The position numbers were made by a program, and so were the translations under genes. Shown here one piece after another: positions 8,716 through 19,357 of a stretch of DNA of 64,000 bases. The notes under the pieces are model-generated. The model did not search any database. It was not told the origin of the DNA and worked only from the letters and a program-made list of their open reading frames with translations. How positions within the stretch are numbered: the stretch's first letter is position 1; every line of letters begins with the position of its first letter. The stretch covers positions 3,100,001-3,164,000 of the forward strand of contig OZ242051.1 of NCBI GenBank assembly GCA_965205255.1, given 5' to 3'. Origin of the DNA: G965205255 sp965205255 (GTDB taxonomy: Bacteria; Pseudomonadota; Gammaproteobacteria; Pseudomonadales; Endozoicomonadaceae).

Positions 8716-10002
8716 ATGAACATAACCAAAATCCCTCTGATGCTAGCCACTATCTTAACCCTAAGCGCAACGGGCTACGCTCAAAATTCCAACCTGATTA
8801 TTGCTTCCTCACCCACCTTTCTACCGAGCTATGACAGCCAACCCATCACCCCCCAAACATGGGAAGAAGTGGACTTTGTTTACTACCATGATTTTACTTG
8901 TAAGGCGACCTGCATTGATAAGGTAATCCTCGGCTGCAGACAAGCCAATAGTGATCGTGGAAAAGTTGTTCTGCGTTGTACGGAACATATGAACCTGCTA
9001 CGTCCCAAAACCATGGTTAGGCAGTGGCAGCAGGAACAAAAGAAACAAGGCCGAGTCTCGTTAACAATTAAAGAGTTTGGGGTTAACAATGTATATGGAT
9101 ATATTACCGCTATTAAACCCACTACAGTAAATACCAGTCACCTTGATATTAACCGGTGTCATCAAACCCCCGTCATCTCCTTATTTGTGCGGCATGTACT
9201 AAAAGTACGAACTTATCAGTTTAAAGATTTCAACACGGAAAAGATCAGCCACGTCTCAGCAACCCCTGAACATAGGTTTTATGTAGAAAATTACAATGCT
9301 TTTGTCCCAATACAAGATTTGTCACCCAAAGATAACTTAATCAGTGCCACCGGCCATCAGGTTCACCTGCTCTGTAAAGGTAACAGAAACAGTCACTGCG
9401 GAGTGAGTTATGGGGTAAAGGGATTTCCTGTAGAGGTGTATAATCTGGAGATATATCAAAAGCACAGATATTTTGTGGGAAAAGGACAGATTCTGGTGCA
9501 TAACACATGTAACAAATGCGATCTATGCGGGATAGTTTATGATCGGCCATCAAAATTAAAGGTCCATATGCGTGTGCATACTAAAGAAAGACCCTTTGTA
9601 TGTGATTTTCCAGGATGCAATTACAGTGCTTGCACAAAAGGCCTTGTCGTTCGTCATGCGCGCACGCACACTAGAGAAAAAAACTTCAGCTGTTTCTGTG
9701 GCAAAGCTTTTGCTCGGAAGGATAACTTAAAAAAACATCTGAAAGGGAAGATTCATATGCGTAGCTATTCTCTCCAAAATAGTGGTTCTACTCCAGAAGT
9801 AGAACCATTAATAATTGATCCTGATCCTTTAAATAGATCGCCTGTAATGCAATTACAACCACCTGTATCACAGGCAGAGGCTTCAGGTATTATTCCAGGT
9901 AACTCAGCATTGAACTCTGGGGTATGGAGCAACGAAGATTTGGTATTTGATGTTCCAAAGGACATTGTGGACTTGGTTCTCGAGCATGCGAGCAAGCAAT
10001 AA
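8716..10002 (+). CDS. HINT-C2H2 zinc-finger protein, array copy 6, broken finger 3
   Basis: Carrier variant with NRCHQTPVISLFVRH in place of NRSHQSP...FFGRH, shared with copies 7, 17, 19, 20 and 21. LVHN is followed by Thr-Cys-Asn. Contacts (-1,2,3,6) are R-S-K-V, T-G-L-R and R-D-N-K. Finger 3 has lost one codon (AAT) between its two Cys, giving C-F-C in place of C-x2-C, a spacing not expected to bind zinc normally. The tail ends KDIVDLVLEHASKQ. Confidence 0.9.
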   Translation: MNITKIPLMLATILTLSATGYAQNSNLIIASSPTFLPSYDSQPITPQTWEEVDFVYYHDFTCKATCIDKVILGCRQANSDRGKVVLRCTEHMNLLRPKTMVRQWQQEQKKQGRVSLTIKEFGVNNVYGYITAIKPTTVNTSHLDINRCHQTPVISLFVRHVLKVRTYQFKDFNTEKISHVSATPEHRFYVENYNAFVPIQDLSPKDNLISATGHQVHLLCKGNRNSHCGVSYGVKGFPVEVYNLEIYQKHRYFVGKGQILVHNTCNKCDLCGIVYDRPSKLKVHMRVHTKERPFVCDFPGCNYSACTKGLVVRHARTHTREKNFSCFCGKAFARKDNLKKHLKGKIHMRSYSLQNSGSTPEVEPLIIDPDPLNRSPVMQLQPPVSQAEASGIIPGNSALNSGVWSNEDLVFDVPKDIVDLVLEHASKQ

Positions 10003-10177
10003 AAAGAATATCTGACGATGGACATTCGTAGACCCTACGGACTGAAATGATTTGCGCTTTTCAAAAAACACCTGCAATTATGAGCTTATGGTTTAATAGA
10101 GCCGAACACTTGATTGATAGATTATACCAAAACCTGCATGATTTTTTATTCATTAAACTCTAAGTATGAGAAGAGCT

Positions 10178-10258
10178 ATGGATCTAAAATTTGCATGTAT
10201 TACCGAAGCTAGCAGACTCTTGAAGCATAGATTCAACATCGCCTCCATCAAAAAATAG
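10178..10258 (+). pseudogene. Relic of dehydrogenase 5' end in spacer 6 (type A)
   Basis: Same relic, TTACCG subtype. In this spacer (10003-10492) the hairpin reads AACCTGCATGATTTTTT, which weakens it. The downstream GTAGCAAAA is reduced to GTAGAAAA. Confidence 0.75.
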
Positions 10259-10492
10259 ATCATGTTTAAGATAAGCTTAAATTATGAAAAAAAATTATTC
10301 ACTGAGATAATTTATACTATTTTTAAGTAGAAAACAGTAAATGGTCAATTATATGGTTTTTACGAGAGTTTATACAGGTCGTTTAAATTGTGCTTATAAA
10401 GTACCATTCAGACGATAAAACATTTTCTCTCCTCCTCAAAAAAACTTGTATTATAGGCAATCAAACAGTACTGTAATATCAATCTGTATCCC

Positions 10493-11782
10493 ATGAACAT
10501 AACCAAAATCGCTCTGATGCTAGCCATTATTCTAACCCTAAGCGCAACGGGCTACGCTCAAATTTCCAACCTGATTATTGCTTCCTCATCCACCTTTCTA
10601 CCGAGCTATGACAGTCAACCAATTACCCCAAAAACATGGGAAGAAGTGGACTTTGTTTACTACCATGATTTTTCTTGTAAGGCGACCTGCATTGATAAGG
10701 TAATCCCCGGCTGCAGAAAAGCCAATAATAATCGTGGCAAAGTTGTTCTGCGTTGTATGGAGCATATGAACCTGCTACGTCCCAAAACCATGGTCAGGCA
10801 GTGGCAGCAGGAACAAAAGAAACAAGGCCGAGTCTCGTTAACAATTAAAGAGTTTGGGGTTAACAATGTACATGGGTATATTACTGCTATTAAACCCACT
10901 ACAGTAAATACCAGTCACCTTGATATTAATCGGTGTCATCAAACCCCTGTCATCTCCTTATTTGTGCGACATGTACTAAAAGTAAGAACCTATAAGTTCA
11001 AAGATTTCATAACGGAAAAGGTCAGCAGTATTTCGGCAACCCCTGAACATAGGTTTTATGTAGAAAATAAAAATGCTTTTGTCCCTATACAGAATTTGTC
11101 ACCCAAAGATAACTTAATCAGTGCCACCGGCCATCAGATTCACCTGCTCTGTAAAGGTAACAGAAACAGTCACTGCGGGGTGAGTTATGGGGTGAAGGGA
11201 GTTCCTGTAGAGGTGTATAATTTGGAGATATATCAAAGACACAGATATTTTGTGGGAGAAGGACAGATCCTAGTGCATAACTTATATTACATCTGCGAAA
11301 CATGCGGGGAAAATTTTAGTGAATTAAGACTATTAAGGATCCATAAACGTATGCATGCTAAAGAAAAACGCTATGTGTGCAATGTTCTAGGATGCAATTA
11401 CAAGACAACCCAAAAATACAATCTAAATCGCCATATGCGCATGCACACTGGAGAGAAACACTTTAAGTGCGATACCTGTCAGTCCTTTTTTACTCGGAAG
11501 AGGAACTTAGATATACATTTGGACAGTGAACTTCATAAAAAAAATTATATTAGCACCCAGATTGGTTTTACTCCAGAAGCACTCCCATTAAAACCTCAGC
11601 CTAATCCTATAGATAGAGTGCCCCTTATACAATTACAACCAGCTGTATCACAGACAGAGGCTTCAGATATTATTCCAGGTAACTCAGCATTGAGCTCTAG
11701 GGGATGGAGAAAGACAGATCCGGTATTTGATGTTCCAAAGGACATTGTGGACTTGGTTCTCGAGCATGCGAGCAAGCAATAA
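10493..11782 (+). CDS. HINT-C2H2 zinc-finger protein, array copy 7
   Basis: Carrier of the NRCHQTP type with a KFKDFITEKVSSIS segment that is shared in full only with copy 17. LVHN is followed by Leu-Tyr-Tyr, so the extra Cys is absent. Contacts (-1,2,3,6) are E-R-L-I, Q-Y-N-R and R-R-N-I. Finger 1 (ENFSELRLL) matches copy 12. The first linker reads HAKEKRY, an altered form of the usual T-x-EKP linker. The tail ends KDIVDLVLEHASKQ. Confidence 0.9.
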   Translation: MNITKIALMLAIILTLSATGYAQISNLIIASSSTFLPSYDSQPITPKTWEEVDFVYYHDFSCKATCIDKVIPGCRKANNNRGKVVLRCMEHMNLLRPKTMVRQWQQEQKKQGRVSLTIKEFGVNNVHGYITAIKPTTVNTSHLDINRCHQTPVISLFVRHVLKVRTYKFKDFITEKVSSISATPEHRFYVENKNAFVPIQNLSPKDNLISATGHQIHLLCKGNRNSHCGVSYGVKGVPVEVYNLEIYQRHRYFVGEGQILVHNLYYICETCGENFSELRLLRIHKRMHAKEKRYVCNVLGCNYKTTQKYNLNRHMRMHTGEKHFKCDTCQSFFTRKRNLDIHLDSELHKKNYISTQIGFTPEALPLKPQPNPIDRVPLIQLQPAVSQTEASDIIPGNSALSSRGWRKTDPVFDVPKDIVDLVLEHASKQ

Positions 11783-11967
11783 AAAGAATATCTGACGATG
11801 GACATTCGTAGACCCTACGGACTGAAATTATTTGAAATAATTTACGCTTTTCAAAAAACACCTGCAATTATTAGCTTATGGTTTAATAGAGCCGAACACT
11901 TGATTGATAGATTATACCAAAACCTGCATGGTTTTTTATTAATTAAACTCTAAGTATGAGAAGAGCT

Positions 11968-12048
11968 ATGGATCTAAAATTTGCATGTATTACCGAAGCT
12001 AGCAGACTTTTGAAGCATAGATTCAACATCGCCTCCATCAAAAAATAG
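11968..12048 (+). pseudogene. Relic of dehydrogenase 5' end in spacer 7 (type A)
   Basis: Same relic, TTACCG subtype, with a silent CTT in place of CTC for the first Leu. The spacer is 11783-12282. Confidence 0.75.
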
Positions 12049-12282
12049 ATCATGTTTAAAATAAGCTTAAATTATGAAAAAAAATTATTCACTGAGATAA
12101 TTTATACTATTTTTAAGTAGAAAACAGTAAATGGTCAATTATATGGTTTTTACGAGAGTTTATACAGGTCGGTTAAATTGTGCTTATAAAGTGCCATTCA
12201 GACGATAAAACATTTTCTCTCCTCCTCAAAAAAGTTTGTATTATAGGTAACCAAACAGTACTGGAATATCAATCTGTACCCC

Positions 12283-13572
12283 ATGAACATAACCAAAATC
12301 CCTCTGATGCTAGCCATTATCCCAACCCTAAGCGCAACAGGTCACGCTCAAATTTCTACCTTGATTATTGCTTCCTCACCCACCTTTCTACCGAGCTATG
12401 ACAGCCAACCCATTACCCCCCAAACATGGGAGGAAGTGGACTTTGTTTACTATCATGATTTTCCTTGTAAGGCGACCTGTATTGATAAGATAATCCCCAG
12501 CTGCAGGAAAGCCAATAGTGGTCGTGAAAAAGTTGTTCTGCGTTGTACGGAACATATGAACCTGCTACGCCCCAAAACCATGGTCAAACAGTGGCTGCAG
12601 GAACAAAAGAAACAAGGCCGAGTCTCGGTAACAATTAAAGAGTTTGGGGTTAACAATGTATATGGATATATTACCGCTATTAAACCCACTACAGTGAATA
12701 CCACCCACCTTGATATTAACAAGAGCCATCAAAGCCCCGCGATCTCCTTCTTTGGTCGACATGTGCTAAAAGTGAGAACCTATCAGTTCAAAGATGTCAA
12801 CACGGAAAAGATCAGCAGCGTCTCGGCAACCCCTGGACATAGGTTTTATGTAAAAAATTACAATGCTTTTGTCCCTATACAGGATTTGTCACCCAAAGAT
12901 AACTTAATCAGTGCCACAGGTCATCAGATTCACCTGCTCTGTAAAGGTAATCGAAACAGTCACTGCGGAGTGAGTTATGGGGTGAAGGGAGTTCCTGTAG
13001 AGGTGTATAATCTGGAGATATATCAAAGACACAGATATTTTGTGGGAGAAGGACAGATCCTAGTGCATAATGTATGTCACAAATGCGAAACATGCGGGAA
13101 AAATTTTAAGACATCAGCACAATTAAAAATCCATGTGCGTGTGCATACTAAAGAAAAACCCTATGTGTGCGATTTTTCAGGATGTAATTTCAAGGCAACC
13201 CAAAAAAACAATCTATATCGCCATATGCGCACGCACACTGGAAAAAAACAATTCAGGTGTGATATCTGTGACAAAGCTTTTGCTCGGAAGGATCACTTAA
13301 AAAAACATATGGAAGGGAAGTTTCATATGCGTAGATATACTCTCCGAAATAGTGGTTCTACTCCAGAAATAGAACCATTAATAACTGAGCCTGATCCTTT
13401 AAATAGATTGCCTGTAATACAATTACAACCACCTGTATCACAGGCAGAGGCTTCAGGTGTTATTCCAGATAACTCAACATTGAGCTCTGGGGTATGGAGC
13501 AAGGAAGATCCAGTATTTGATGTTCCAAAGGACATTGTGGACTTGGTTCTCGAGCATGCGAGCAAGCATTAA
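12283..13572 (+). CDS. HINT-C2H2 zinc-finger protein, array copy 8
   Basis: Block B reads TPGH in place of TPEH; the His is kept. LVHN is followed by Val-Cys-His. Contacts (-1,2,3,6) are T-A-Q-I, Q-N-N-R and R-D-H-K. Finger 1 is close to copy 13, while finger 3 plus the following tail (FARKDHLKKHMEGKFH) equals copy 11, so the gene is a mosaic. The second linker is TGKKQF in place of TGEKPF. The tail ends KDIVDLVLEHASKH. Confidence 0.91.
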   Translation: MNITKIPLMLAIIPTLSATGHAQISTLIIASSPTFLPSYDSQPITPQTWEEVDFVYYHDFPCKATCIDKIIPSCRKANSGREKVVLRCTEHMNLLRPKTMVKQWLQEQKKQGRVSVTIKEFGVNNVYGYITAIKPTTVNTTHLDINKSHQSPAISFFGRHVLKVRTYQFKDVNTEKISSVSATPGHRFYVKNYNAFVPIQDLSPKDNLISATGHQIHLLCKGNRNSHCGVSYGVKGVPVEVYNLEIYQRHRYFVGEGQILVHNVCHKCETCGKNFKTSAQLKIHVRVHTKEKPYVCDFSGCNFKATQKNNLYRHMRTHTGKKQFRCDICDKAFARKDHLKKHMEGKFHMRRYTLRNSGSTPEIEPLITEPDPLNRLPVIQLQPPVSQAEASGVIPDNSTLSSGVWSKEDPVFDVPKDIVDLVLEHASKH

Positions 13573-13757
13573 AAAGAATATCTGACGATGGACATTCGTA
13601 GACCCTACGGACTGAAATTATTTGAAATAATTTACGCTTTTCAAAAAACATCTGCAATTATTAGCTTATGGTTTAATAGAGCCGAACACTTGATTGAGAG
13701 ATTGTACCAAAACCTGCATGGTTTTTTATTAATTAAACTCTAAGTATGTGAAGAGCT

Positions 13758-13838
13758 ATGGATCTAAAATTTGCATGTATTACCGAAGCTAGCAGACTCT
13801 TGAAGCATAGATTCAACATAGCCTCCATCAAAAAATAG
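13758..13838 (+). pseudogene. Relic of dehydrogenase 5' end in spacer 8 (type A)
   Basis: Same relic, TTACCG subtype, with a silent ATA for Ile codon 21 shared with spacer 9. The base before AAGAGC is T in place of A, altering the purine-rich stretch ahead of the ATG. The spacer is 13573-14073. Confidence 0.75.
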
Positions 13839-14073
13839 ATCATGTTTAAAATAAGCTTAAATTATGAAAAAAAATTATTCACTGAGATAATTTATACTAT
13901 TTTTAAGTAGCAAAACAGTAAATGGCCAATTATATGGTTTTTACTAGAGTTTATACAGGTCGGTTAAATTGTGCTTATAAAGTACCATTCAGACGATAAA
14001 AAATTCATCTCTCCTTTCCAATAAATTTGTATTATAGGCAACCAAACAGTACTGGAATATCAATCTGTACCCC

Positions 14074-15333
14074 ATGAACATAACCAAAATCCCTCTGATG
14101 CTAGCCATTATCCCAACCCTAAGCGCAACAGGTCACGCTCAAAATTCTAACTTGATTATTGCTTCCTCACCCACCTTTCTACCGAGCTATGACAGCCAAC
14201 CCATCACCCCCCAAACATGGGAAGAAGTGGACTTTGTTTACTACCATGATTTTCCTTGTAAGGTGACCTGTATTGATAAGATAATCCCCGGCTGCAGAAA
14301 AGCCAATAGTGATCGTGGAAAAGTTGTTCTGCGTTGTACGGAACATATGAACCTGCTACGTCCCAAAACCATGGTCAGGCAGTGGCTGCAGGAACAAAAG
14401 AAACAAGGCCAAGTCTCGGTAACAATTAAAGAGTTTGGGGTTAACAATGTACATGGATATATTACCGGTATTAAACCCACTACAGTAAATACCACCCACC
14501 TTGATATTAACAAGAGCCATCAAAGCCCCACCATCTCGTTATTTGGTCGACATGTGCTAAAAGTGAGAACCTATCAGTTCAAAGATTTCAACACGGAAAA
14601 GATCAGCCACGTCTCGGCAACCCCTGAACATAGGTTTTATGTAGAAAATAAAAATGCTTTTGTCCCTATACAGGATTTGTCACCCAAAGATAACTTAATC
14701 AGTGCCACCGGCCATCAGATTCACCTGCTCTGTAAAGGTAACAGAAACAGTCACTGCGGGGTGAGTTATGGGGTGAAGGGAGTTCCTGTAGAGGTGTATA
14801 ATCTGGAGATATATCAAAGGCACAGATATTTTGTGGGAGAAGGACAGATCCTAGTGCATAACTTATATAACATGTGCGAAACATGCGGGAGAAATTTTAA
14901 GACAGCAACACAATTAAAAATCCATAGGCGTGTGCATACTAAAGAAAAACCCTATGTGTGCAATTTTTTAGGATGCGAGTACCGTTCATCCCAAAAATCC
15001 AATCTAAATCGCCATATGCGCATGCACACTGGAGAGAAACGCTTTAAGTGCGATATCTGTCAGTCCTCTTTTACTCGGAGGAAGAACTTAGATATACATT
15101 TGGGCAGTAAAATTCATAAACATAATTATACTCTCACCCAAACCGATTCTACTCCAGAAGCACTCCCATTAACACCTCAGCCTAATCCTATAGATAGAGT
15201 GCCCCTTATACAATTACAACCACCTGTATCACAGGCAGAGGCTTCAGGTGCTATTCTAAGCAGCGAAGATTCGACATTTGATGTTCCAAAGGACAGTAGG
15301 GACATGCTTATGGAGCATGCGAGCAAGCAATAA
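14074..15333 (+). CDS. HINT-C2H2 zinc-finger protein, array copy 9
   Basis: First of four nearly identical carriers (copies 9-12, marked by QGQVSVT, YITGIKP and NKSHQSP). LVHN is followed by Leu-Tyr-Asn. Contacts (-1,2,3,6) are T-T-Q-I, Q-S-N-R and R-K-N-I. The tail is shorter than in most copies: about ten residues (the PGNSALSSG stretch) are missing after EASG, giving 419 residues. It ends DSRDMLMEHASKQ. Confidence 0.91.
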   Translation: MNITKIPLMLAIIPTLSATGHAQNSNLIIASSPTFLPSYDSQPITPQTWEEVDFVYYHDFPCKVTCIDKIIPGCRKANSDRGKVVLRCTEHMNLLRPKTMVRQWLQEQKKQGQVSVTIKEFGVNNVHGYITGIKPTTVNTTHLDINKSHQSPTISLFGRHVLKVRTYQFKDFNTEKISHVSATPEHRFYVENKNAFVPIQDLSPKDNLISATGHQIHLLCKGNRNSHCGVSYGVKGVPVEVYNLEIYQRHRYFVGEGQILVHNLYNMCETCGRNFKTATQLKIHRRVHTKEKPYVCNFLGCEYRSSQKSNLNRHMRMHTGEKRFKCDICQSSFTRRKNLDIHLGSKIHKHNYTLTQTDSTPEALPLTPQPNPIDRVPLIQLQPPVSQAEASGAILSSEDSTFDVPKDSRDMLMEHASKQ

Positions 15334-15517
15334 AAAGAATGTCTGACGATGGACATTCGTAGACCCTACGGACTGAAATTATTTGAAATGATTTACGCTT
15401 TTCAAAAAACACCTGCAATTATTAGCTTATGGTTTAATAGAGCCGAACACTAGATTGAGAGATTGTACCAAAACCTGCATGGTTTTTTATTAATTAAACT
15501 CTAGTATGAGAAGAGCT

Positions 15518-15598
15518 ATGGATCTAAAATTTGCATGTATTACCGAAGCTAGCAGACTCTTGAAGCATAGATTCAACATAGCCTCCATCAAAAAATAG
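15518..15598 (+). pseudogene. Relic of dehydrogenase 5' end in spacer 9 (type A)
   Basis: Same relic, TTACCG subtype. The upstream AACTCTAAGTATG has lost one A. The spacer (15334-15833) is otherwise almost the same as spacer 8. Confidence 0.75.
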
Positions 15599-15833
15599 AT
15601 CATGTTTAAAATAAGCTTAAATTATGAAAAAAAATTATTCACTGAGATAATTTATACTATTTTTAAGTAGCAAAACAGTAAATGGCCAATTATATGGTTT
15701 TTACTAGAGTTTATACAGGTCGGTTAAATTGTGCTTATAAAGTACCATTCAGACGATAAAAAATTCATCTCTCCTTTCCAATAAATTTGTATTATAGGCA
15801 ACCAAACAGTACTGGAATATCAATCTGTACCCC

Positions 15834-17123
15834 ATGAACATAACCAAAATCCCTCTGATGCTAGCCATTATCCCAACCCTAAGCGCAACAGGTCACGCTC
15901 AAAATTCTAACTTGATTATTGCTTCCTCACCCACCTTTCTACCGAGCTATGACAGCCAACCCATCACCCCCCAAACATGGGAAGAAGTGGACTTTGTTTA
16001 CTACCATGATTTTCCTTGTAAGGTGACCTGTATTGATAAGATAATCCCCGGCTGCAGAAAAGCCAATAGTGATCGTGGAAAAGTTGTTCTGCGTTGTACG
16101 GAACATATGAACCTGCTACGTCCCAAAACCATGGTCAGGCAGTGGCTGCAGGAACAAAAGAAACAAGGCCAAGTCTCGGTAACAATTAAAGAGTTTGGGG
16201 TTAACAATATACATGGATATATTACCGGTATTAAACCCACTACAGTAAATACCACCCACCTTGATATTAACAAGAGCCATCAAAGCCCCGCCATCTCCTT
16301 ATTTGGTCGACATGTGCTAAAAGTGAGAACCTATCAGTTCAAAGATTTCAACACGGAAAAGATCAGCCACGTCTCGGCAACCCCTGAACATAGGTTTTAT
16401 GTAGAAAATAAAAATGCTTTTGTCCCTATACAGGATTTGTCACCCAAAGATAACTTAATCAGTGCCACCGGCCATCAGATTCACCTGCTCTGTAAAGGTA
16501 ACAGAAACAGTCACTGCGGGGTGAGTTATGGGGTGAAGGGAGTTCCTGTAGAGGTGTATAATCTGGAGATATATCAAAGGCACAGATATTTTGTGGGAGA
16601 AGGACAGATCCTAGTGCATAACTTATATAACATGTGCGAAACATGCGGGAGAAATTTTAAGACAGCAACACAATTAAAAATCCATAGGCGTGTGCATACT
16701 AAAGAAAAACCCTATGTGTGCAATTTTTTAGGATGCGATTACCGTTCATCCCAAAAAAACAATCTAAATCGCCATATGCGCATGCACACTGGAGAGAAAC
16801 GCTTTAAGTGCGATATCTGTCAGTCCTCTTTTACTCAGAGGAAGAACTTAGATGTACATTTGGGCAGTAAAATTCATAAACATAATTATACTCTCACCCA
16901 AACCGATTCTACTCCAGAAGCACTCCCATTAACACCTCAGCCTAATCCTATAGATAGAGTGCCCCTTATACAATTACAACCACCTGTATCACAGGCAGAG
17001 GCTTCAGGTGCTATTCTAAGCAACGAAGATTCGACAATTGATATTCCAAAGGAAATTATGGACATGCTTATCGAGCAAAGCGAGAAAGCAATAAAAAGAA
17101 TGTCTGACGATGGATATTCGTAG
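15834..17123 (+). CDS. HINT-C2H2 zinc-finger protein, array copy 10
   Basis: Near twin of copy 9 through the fingers, differing at a few sites, two of them contact positions. Contacts (-1,2,3,6) are T-T-Q-I, Q-N-N-R and Q-K-N-V. LVHN is followed by Leu-Tyr-Asn. The 3' end is read in a different frame from copy 9: DNA that in other copies encodes SKQ-stop is read as KAIKRMSDDGYS, extending the protein. Confidence 0.91.
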   Translation: MNITKIPLMLAIIPTLSATGHAQNSNLIIASSPTFLPSYDSQPITPQTWEEVDFVYYHDFPCKVTCIDKIIPGCRKANSDRGKVVLRCTEHMNLLRPKTMVRQWLQEQKKQGQVSVTIKEFGVNNIHGYITGIKPTTVNTTHLDINKSHQSPAISLFGRHVLKVRTYQFKDFNTEKISHVSATPEHRFYVENKNAFVPIQDLSPKDNLISATGHQIHLLCKGNRNSHCGVSYGVKGVPVEVYNLEIYQRHRYFVGEGQILVHNLYNMCETCGRNFKTATQLKIHRRVHTKEKPYVCNFLGCDYRSSQKNNLNRHMRMHTGEKRFKCDICQSSFTQRKNLDVHLGSKIHKHNYTLTQTDSTPEALPLTPQPNPIDRVPLIQLQPPVSQAEASGAILSNEDSTIDIPKEIMDMLIEQSEKAIKRMSDDGYS

Positions 17124-17279
17124 ACCCTACGGACTGAAATTATTTGAAATGATTTACGCTTTTCAAAAAACACCTGCAATTATTAGCTTATGGTTTGATA
17201 GAGCCGAACACTTGATTGAGAGATGATACCAAAACCTGCATGGTTTTTTATTAATTAAACTCTAAGTATGAGAAGAGCT

Positions 17280-17360
17280 ATGGATCTAAAATTTGCATGT
17301 ATTATCCAAGCTAGAAGACTCTTGAAGCATAGATTCAACATCGCCTCCATCAAAAAATAG
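17280..17360 (+). pseudogene. Relic of dehydrogenase 5' end in spacer 10 (type A)
   Basis: Same relic, TTATCC subtype (MDLKFACIIQARR). Spacers 10, 11 and 12 are almost identical to one another, and the copy 10-11 and 11-12 periods are both exactly 1762 bases. This spacer is 17124-17595. Confidence 0.78.
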
Positions 17361-17595
17361 ATCATGTTTAAGATAAGCTTAAATTATGAAAAAAAATTAT
17401 TCACTGAGATAATTTATACTATTTTTAAGTAGCAAAACAGCAAATGGCCAATTATATGGTTTTTACTAGAGTTTATACAGGTCGGTTAAATTGTGCTTAT
17501 AAAGTACCATTCAGACGATAAAAAATTCATCTCTCCTTTCCAATAAATTTGTATTATAGGCAACCAAACAGTACTGGAATATCAATCTGTACCCC

Positions 17596-18885
17596 ATGAA
17601 CATAACCAAAATCCCTCTGATGCTAGCCATTATCCCAACCCTAAGCGCAACAGGTCACGCTCAAAATTCCAACTTGATTATTGCTTCCTCACCCACCTTT
17701 CTACCGAGCTATGACAGCCAACCCATCACCCCCCAAACATGGGAAGAAGTGGACTTTGTTTACTACCATGATTTTCCTTGTAAGGTGACCTGTATTGATA
17801 AGATAATCCCCGGCTGCAGAAAAGCCAATAGTGATCGTGGAAAAGTTGTTCTGCGTTGTACGGAACATATGAACCTGCTACGTCCCAAAACCATGGTCAG
17901 GCAGTGGCTGCAGGAACAAAAGAAACAAGGCCAAGTCTCGGTAACAATTAAAGAGTTTGGGGTTAACAATGTACATGGATATATTACCGGTATTAAACCC
18001 ACTACAGTAAATACCACCCACCTTGATATTAACAAGAGCCATCAAAGCCCCGCCATCTCCTTCTTTGGTCGACATGTGCTAAAAGTGAGAACCTATCAGT
18101 TCAAAGATGTCAACACGGAACAGATCATTAGCATCTCGGCAACCCCTGAACATAGGTTTTATGTAAAAAATTACAATGCTTTTGTCCCTATACAGGATTT
18201 GTCACCCAAAGATAACTTAATCAGTGCCACAGGCCATCAGATTCACCTGCTCTGTAAAGGTAACAGAAACAGTCACTGCGGGGTGAGTTATGGGGTGAAG
18301 GGAGTTCCTGTAGAGGTGTATAATCTGGAGATATATCAAAGGCACAGATATTTTGTAGGAAAAGGACAGATCCTGGTCCATAACATATGCCGCACATGCG
18401 AAACATGCGGGAAAACTTTTAAAAAATCATCAAAATTAAAGATCCATATGCGTGTGCATACTAAAGAAAAACCCTATGTGTGCAATGTTCTAGGATGCAA
18501 GTACAGCTCTGCCCAAGCAGGCACTCTAAATCGCCATATGCGCACGCACACTGGAAAAAAACAATTCAGGTGCAATTTCTGTGACAAAGGTTTTGCTCGG
18601 AAGGATCACTTAAAAAAACATATGGAAGGGAAGTTTCATATGCGTAGATATACTCTCCAAAATAGTGGTTCTACTCCAGAAATAGAACCATTAATAACTG
18701 AGCCTGATCCTTTAAATAGATTGCCTGTAATACAATTACAACCACCTGTATCAGAGGCAGAGGCTTCAGGTGCTATTCTAAGCAACGAAGATTCGACAAT
18801 TGATATTCCAAAGGAAATTATGGACATGCTTATCGAGCAAAGCGAGAAAGCAATAAAAAGAATGTCTGACGATGGATATTCGTAG
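17596..18885 (+). CDS. HINT-C2H2 zinc-finger protein, array copy 11
   Basis: Carrier of the copies 9-12 type, switching after NKSHQSP to the DVNTEQIIS form. LVHN is followed by Ile-Cys-Arg. Contacts (-1,2,3,6) are K-S-K-I, Q-G-T-R and R-D-H-K. Fingers 1 and 2 resemble copy 16, finger 3 equals copy 8, and the extended tail (EKAIKRMSDDGYS) equals copy 10. That makes at least three exchange points inside one gene. Confidence 0.91.
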   Translation: MNITKIPLMLAIIPTLSATGHAQNSNLIIASSPTFLPSYDSQPITPQTWEEVDFVYYHDFPCKVTCIDKIIPGCRKANSDRGKVVLRCTEHMNLLRPKTMVRQWLQEQKKQGQVSVTIKEFGVNNVHGYITGIKPTTVNTTHLDINKSHQSPAISFFGRHVLKVRTYQFKDVNTEQIISISATPEHRFYVKNYNAFVPIQDLSPKDNLISATGHQIHLLCKGNRNSHCGVSYGVKGVPVEVYNLEIYQRHRYFVGKGQILVHNICRTCETCGKTFKKSSKLKIHMRVHTKEKPYVCNVLGCKYSSAQAGTLNRHMRTHTGKKQFRCNFCDKGFARKDHLKKHMEGKFHMRRYTLQNSGSTPEIEPLITEPDPLNRLPVIQLQPPVSEAEASGAILSNEDSTIDIPKEIMDMLIEQSEKAIKRMSDDGYS

Positions 18886-19041
18886 ACCCTACGGACTGAA
18901 ATTATTTGAAATGATTTACGCTTTTCAAAAAACACCTGCAATTATTAGCTTATGGTTTGATAGAGCCGAACACTTGATTGAGAGATGATACCAAAACCTG
19001 CATGGTTTTTTATTAATTAAACTCTAAGTATGAGAAGAGCT

Positions 19042-19122
19042 ATGGATCTAAAATTTGCATGTATTATCCAAGCTAGAAGACTCTTGAAGCATAGATTCAA
19101 CATCGCCTCCATCAAAAAATAG
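19042..19122 (+). pseudogene. Relic of dehydrogenase 5' end in spacer 11 (type A)
   Basis: Same relic, TTATCC subtype, identical to that of spacer 10. The spacer is 18886-19357. Confidence 0.78.
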
Positions 19123-19357
19123 ATCATGTTTAAGATAAGCTTAAATTATGAAAAAAAATTATTCACTGAGATAATTTATACTATTTTTAAGTAGCAAAAC
19201 AGTAAATGGCCAATTATATGGTTTTTACTAGAGTTTATACAGGTCGGTTAAATTGTGCTTATAAAGTACCATTCAGACGATAAAAAATTCATCTCTCCTT
19301 TCCAATAAATTTGTATTATAGGCAACCAAACAGTACTGGAATATCAATCTGTACCCC

